Of a DNA stretch of 64,000 nt, positions 61,080 to 64,000 are shown in pieces (within the stretch, counting starts at the first letter, position 1; each line of letters opens with the position of its first letter). The notes under the pieces were generated by a model. The model was given only the letters and a program-made list of their open reading frames with translations. It did not search any database and was not told the origin of the DNA. The translations under genes and the position numbers were made by a program. This DNA is from Falsirhodobacter sp051195255 (lineage in GTDB: Bacteria > Pseudomonadota > Alphaproteobacteria > Rhodobacterales > Rhodobacteraceae). The stretch lies in NCBI RefSeq assembly GCF_051195255.1, contig NZ_JBNJLK010000008.1, forward strand, positions 62,001 through 126,000, written 5' to 3'.

Positions 61080-61954
61080 TAAAGACCGACACGCGGCCTG
61101 GGCTTTGCGAACCGGCTGCGCGCCACATCCAAGGAGGCTGCGGCGAACAGCGCCGCCTTTTCGGCCTTCGTCGTGCTGACGCGCTGGTCCCACGCGGCCG
61201 GGCCGCCCTTGCGCAGCTTCACCCCGATGGCCCGATAGACCCGCCGCGCGGCGGCGATGGCCAGCGCGGATCGCGGGGGCAGGGCCGCCATGCCGGTCAG
61301 GGCGCTGTCGTAATACGCCTCGGCCAAGTCCAGAAGATGCAGGGCCACGCGGTACAGGTCGTCGCGGCTGCGGTCGCCCAGCAGGTCCTGCGGCAGGTAG
61401 GAGCGTCCGGCGGCTGCATCCTCCATCACGTCGCGGGCGATGTTGGTCAGCTGGAACCCGATGCCGAGGTCCGAGGCGCGGTCCAGAACCTCCGGATCGC
61501 GGGCGCCCATGATCTGCGCCATCATCACGCCCACCACGCCCGCCACGTGATAGCAATAATCCAGCAGATCCTTGGTGGTGCGATATTCCCGTTCGGCCAC
61601 GTCCATGGCGAAACCGTCCAGAAGCTGGTTCGGATAGAGCGCGGGGATCGCGTTGCGCTGGGCCACGCGGCGCAGGGATTCGAACACCGGATCCGTTTGC
61701 GGTTCCCCCGCCAGCGCCGCCGCCGTCTGCGCGCGCAGGGTCGCCAGCCGCTGCATCTGCCCCGGTCGGAAATCCGGACTTTGCGTCATGCCATGATCCT
61801 GCCCGTCGATCACGTCGTCGCAATGGCGGCACCAGGCGTACAGCATCACGCAATCGTCGCGGATCTGACGGTCGAAGATGCGGGCGGCGGCAGCGAAGCT
61901 TTTGGAGCCCTTGGCGATACTGTCCTCGGCATGGGCGACGGTGGTGTCGGTCAT
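61064..61954 (-). CDS. crtB: Phytoene synthase
   Basis: A 296-residue squalene/phytoene synthase that joins two GGPP to phytoene. The first Asp motif is in YAWCRHCDDVIDG, the second in LTNIARDVMEDAAAGRSYLP, and YPNQLLDGFAMDV precedes. Its ATG overlaps the crtI stop as ATGA. Length is normal for bacterial CrtB. Confidence 0.94.
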   Translation of the reverse strand: MTDTTVAHAEDSIAKGSKSFAAAARIFDRQIRDDCVMLYAWCRHCDDVIDGQDHGMTQSPDFRPGQMQRLATLRAQTAAALAGEPQTDPVFESLRRVAQRNAIPALYPNQLLDGFAMDVAEREYRTTKDLLDYCYHVAGVVGVMMAQIMGARDPEVLDRASDLGIGFQLTNIARDVMEDAAAGRSYLPQDLLGDRSRDDLYRVALHLLDLAEAYYDSALTGMAALPPRSALAIAAARRVYRAIGVKLRKGGPAAWDQRVSTTKAEKAALFAAASLDVARSRFAKPRPRVGLYQRPS

Positions 61955-63405
61955 ATCATCAGCCCTGCCGTGGCTTCGGCGCTGCCCACGACACCAGGGA
62001 TGCCCGCGCCCGGATGCGTGCCCGCGCCCACGATGTAGAGGTTCGACAGCTTTTCATCCCGGTTGTGTGGACGGAACCACGCGCTTTGCGTCAGGATCGG
62101 CTCGATCGAAAAGGCGCTGCCCATGTGGGCGTTCAGCTCGTCGCGGAAGTCGAAGGGGGTGAAGTGGCGCACGGTCATCAGGTCACGGCGCAGGTTGGGG
62201 ATGTAGTGCGCCTCCAGATAGTCGAGGATGCGGTCGCGGTATTGCGGGCCGACCACGTTCCAGTCGATGTCGGCCTGCCCCAGATGCGGCACGGGGGACA
62301 GCACGTAATAGGCGCTGCACCCTTCGGGTGCGAGGCTGTCATCCGTGACCGACGGCGCGTGCAGATACAGCGAGAAGTCGTCCTGCAACTCGCTCCCGTG
62401 GAAGATTTCCTGGATCAGCGCGCGATAGCGTTTGCCGAACAGGACCATGTGGTGGCGCAGGTCGGGCCGTTCGCCCCGCAGCCCGAAATAAGTCACGAAC
62501 AGCGACATCGAATGCCGCTTTTTCGCCAGTGCCGGCCCCTTCGGGCTTCCCAGCAGCTTCGAATAGGTGTGCACCACATCCGCGTTGCTGGCGATCATGT
62601 CGAAGGCGTGCCGCTGGCCGTTCACGCGCAGCGCGGTGGCACAGTTGCCTTCCGTCTCGATCTCCTCCACCTCGGCGTTGCAGTGAAGGATGCCGCCCAG
62701 ATCCTGGAACAGGTTCACCATGCCCTGCACCAGCGCCCCAGTGCCACCCTTGGCGAACCAGACGCCGCCCTGCCGTTCCAGCGCATGGATGAGGGCGTAG
62801 ATCGACGACGTCTCGAACGGGTTGCCTCCGACCAGCAGCGTGTGGAAGCTGAAGGCCTGCCGAAGCTGGTCGTCCTTGATGAACTGCGCGACCATGGAAT
62901 AGACCGACCGCCACGCCTGCAATTTCGCCAGTTGCGGCCCCGCCTTGATCATCGACCGGAACTGAAGGAACGGGACGGTCCCCAGCTTTTCATACCCTTC
63001 GCGGTACACATCCTGCGAATAGCGCAGGAAGCGGCGATAGCCCGCCACGTCCTGCGGCGACTTCAGCGCGATCTGGCGGTCGATGGCGTCCTGATCGTCG
63101 GCATAGTCGAACTTGAACCCGTCTTCCCAGCACAGCTGGTAGAAGGGCGCCACGGGGAGGAGGGTGACGTAATCCTCCATCCGCCGACCGGACAGGCGCC
63201 ACAGCTTCTTCAGGCATTCGGGATCGGTGATGACGGTCGGCCCCGCGTCGAAGGTGAAGCCCGCATCCTTGTAAACGTAAGCACGGCCGCCCGGCAGGTC
63301 GCGCTTCTCGAACAAGGTGGTCCGGATGCCCGCGGATTGCAGGCGGATGGCCAGCGCAAGGCCGCCAAGGCCTGCGCCGATCACGGCGGCGGTTCTGTCA
63401 GACAT
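61951..63405 (-). CDS. crtI: Phytoene desaturase (lycopene-forming)
   Basis: A 484-residue FAD-dependent desaturase. The N-terminal dinucleotide fold is RTAAVIGAGLGGLALAIRLQSAGIRTTLFEKRDLPGGRAYVY and the C-terminal bacterial phytoene dehydrogenase signature is NLYIVGAGTHPGAGIPGVVGSAEATAGLM. It takes phytoene to lycopene in four steps. It is coupled to crtB and overlaps crtY by 8 bases, so Y, I and B form one operon. Confidence 0.95.
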   Translation of the reverse strand: MSDRTAAVIGAGLGGLALAIRLQSAGIRTTLFEKRDLPGGRAYVYKDAGFTFDAGPTVITDPECLKKLWRLSGRRMEDYVTLLPVAPFYQLCWEDGFKFDYADDQDAIDRQIALKSPQDVAGYRRFLRYSQDVYREGYEKLGTVPFLQFRSMIKAGPQLAKLQAWRSVYSMVAQFIKDDQLRQAFSFHTLLVGGNPFETSSIYALIHALERQGGVWFAKGGTGALVQGMVNLFQDLGGILHCNAEVEEIETEGNCATALRVNGQRHAFDMIASNADVVHTYSKLLGSPKGPALAKKRHSMSLFVTYFGLRGERPDLRHHMVLFGKRYRALIQEIFHGSELQDDFSLYLHAPSVTDDSLAPEGCSAYYVLSPVPHLGQADIDWNVVGPQYRDRILDYLEAHYIPNLRRDLMTVRHFTPFDFRDELNAHMGSAFSIEPILTQSAWFRPHNRDEKLSNLYIVGAGTHPGAGIPGVVGSAEATAGLMI

Positions 63406-64000
63406 GGGGGATCCTTTCAGGCAGGGCGCGCAGGGCTCGACCCAGCGGAACGGGGGGCTTGCCGATCAGGATGCGCGCTATGTCGGCTGTGGTGGTGCGG
63501 CCGGCGTAAAAGCGTTCGATCAACGGTTCGGGCAGCCGGTAGAAGCGCTGCATCACGTGACGGCGCTGGGCGGGATCGGCGGCGCGGAACAGCATGCGGT
63601 TCAGCAGGCGATAGAAGCCGCTGGTCCGTGCCAGCGCGTCACGCCGTATGGCCTGCGCCAGATTGGCAGAGCCTTCGGCCCAGTGCCGTTCCACCACCGC
63701 CGAGGTGCGCACCGCATCGGGCAGGGAATAGCCCGTTACGGGGTGGAACTGGGCCGCCCGCATCCCGATGCGCGGCAGATCGGCATCGGCCCAGAACCGT
63801 GCGGCGTCGAAACCCAGCATCAGGGGCAGGGCGCCCGATTCCTCGGCCACGATGTCGTGGATATGCCACCCCTGGGTGACGGCATAGGCGGCGATGTCAC
63901 GGCGCACCGCCTCGGCCGGAAGGTCTGCGGTATCGGAGTAGCGCGTATCCTCGATCAGCAGACGGGTCGCGCCAAAGGGCAGGACATAGACAAAGCGGTA
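63398..64000 (-). CDS. crtY: Lycopene beta-cyclase (5' end beyond window)
   Basis: The last 200 residues of a lycopene cyclase; the start is outside the window. YRFVYVLPFGATRLLIEDTRYSD is a conserved CrtY stretch, and PRIGMRAAQFHPVTGYSLPDAVRT is another. The tail RFYRLPEPLIERFYAGRTTTADIARILIGKPPVPLGRAL fits CrtY. It makes beta-carotene for CrtZ. The stop overlaps the crtI start. Confidence 0.92.
   Translation of the reverse strand, partial: YRFVYVLPFGATRLLIEDTRYSDTADLPAEAVRRDIAAYAVTQGWHIHDIVAEESGALPLMLGFDAARFWADADLPRIGMRAAQFHPVTGYSLPDAVRTSAVVERHWAEGSANLAQAIRRDALARTSGFYRLLNRMLFRAADPAQRRHVMQRFYRLPEPLIERFYAGRTTTADIARILIGKPPVPLGRALRALPERIPHV

Overview
The window is high-GC chromosomal DNA of an alphaproteobacterium, most likely a non-phototrophic, carotenoid-forming member of the Rhodobacteraceae/Paracoccaceae. 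The grounds are the gene order of the division/cell-wall cluster with a DUF2484 gene between murC and murB, DUF6476 and DUF1127 genes of Rhodobacterales type, a CcaF1/CcsR small-RNA locus, an RpoHI-like sigma-32, and a zeaxanthin-type crt cluster (crtE, crtZ, crtY, crtI, crtB). The genus cannot be fixed from sequence alone. I saw no insertion sequence, prophage or CRISPR array.

Layout. 1-9 kb: an edge-truncated membrane protein with a Pro/Glu-rich linker, a SIMPL-domain protein, a glycosyltransferase-like protein, tRNA-Tyr, rlmB, a CoA-binding protein, then a leftward histidine operon (hisB-hisH, hisA-hisF-hisE) interrupted by one oppositely oriented DUF2147 gene, two identical tRNA-Gly genes and a small Cys protein. 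9.3-13.6 kb: a UvrD/PcrA helicase, then a leftward small-RNA locus (ccaF1 followed by ten hairpins that group into five two-hairpin units showing a CCUCCU-type loop) and mrp. 13.6-36.9 kb: a long leader with an UpsM-like sRNA and terminator, then the rightward cluster mraZ-rsmH-ftsL-ftsI-murE-murF-mraY-murD-ftsW-murG-murC-DUF2484-murB-ddl-ftsQ-ftsA-ftsZ, followed by lpxC, bamD and recN. 36.9-44.9 kb: an eight-gene leftward operon for uptake and catabolism of an amine or amino acid (polar amino-acid ABC transporter, glutamine amidotransferase, gamma-glutamyl-polyamine synthetase-like, FAD oxidase, class III aminotransferase). 45-50 kb: terB-like, rlmJ, an MHS-type transporter, pyrG, secG. 50-55 kb: marR, waaA, DUF6476, rluD-like, a secreted Asp/Arg/His repeat protein and rpoH. 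55-64 kb: pepF, rimO, type II IPP isomerase, then crtE-crtZ converging on crtB-crtI-crtY, the last cut by the window edge.

How the parts fit. The dcw cluster builds peptidoglycan precursors and the septal machine and runs on into outer-membrane functions (lpxC, bamD). Two RNA elements stand out: an UpsM-like terminated leader before mraZ, and the CcsR/cuckoo RNA array, whose loops mimic the anti-Shine-Dalgarno sequence. In Rhodobacter sphaeroides the ccaF1-ccsR locus is controlled by RpoHI/RpoHII, and an RpoH gene with its own sigma-32-like promoter lies at 54 kb. Fni and CrtE supply isoprenoid precursors to CrtB/CrtI/CrtY/CrtZ.
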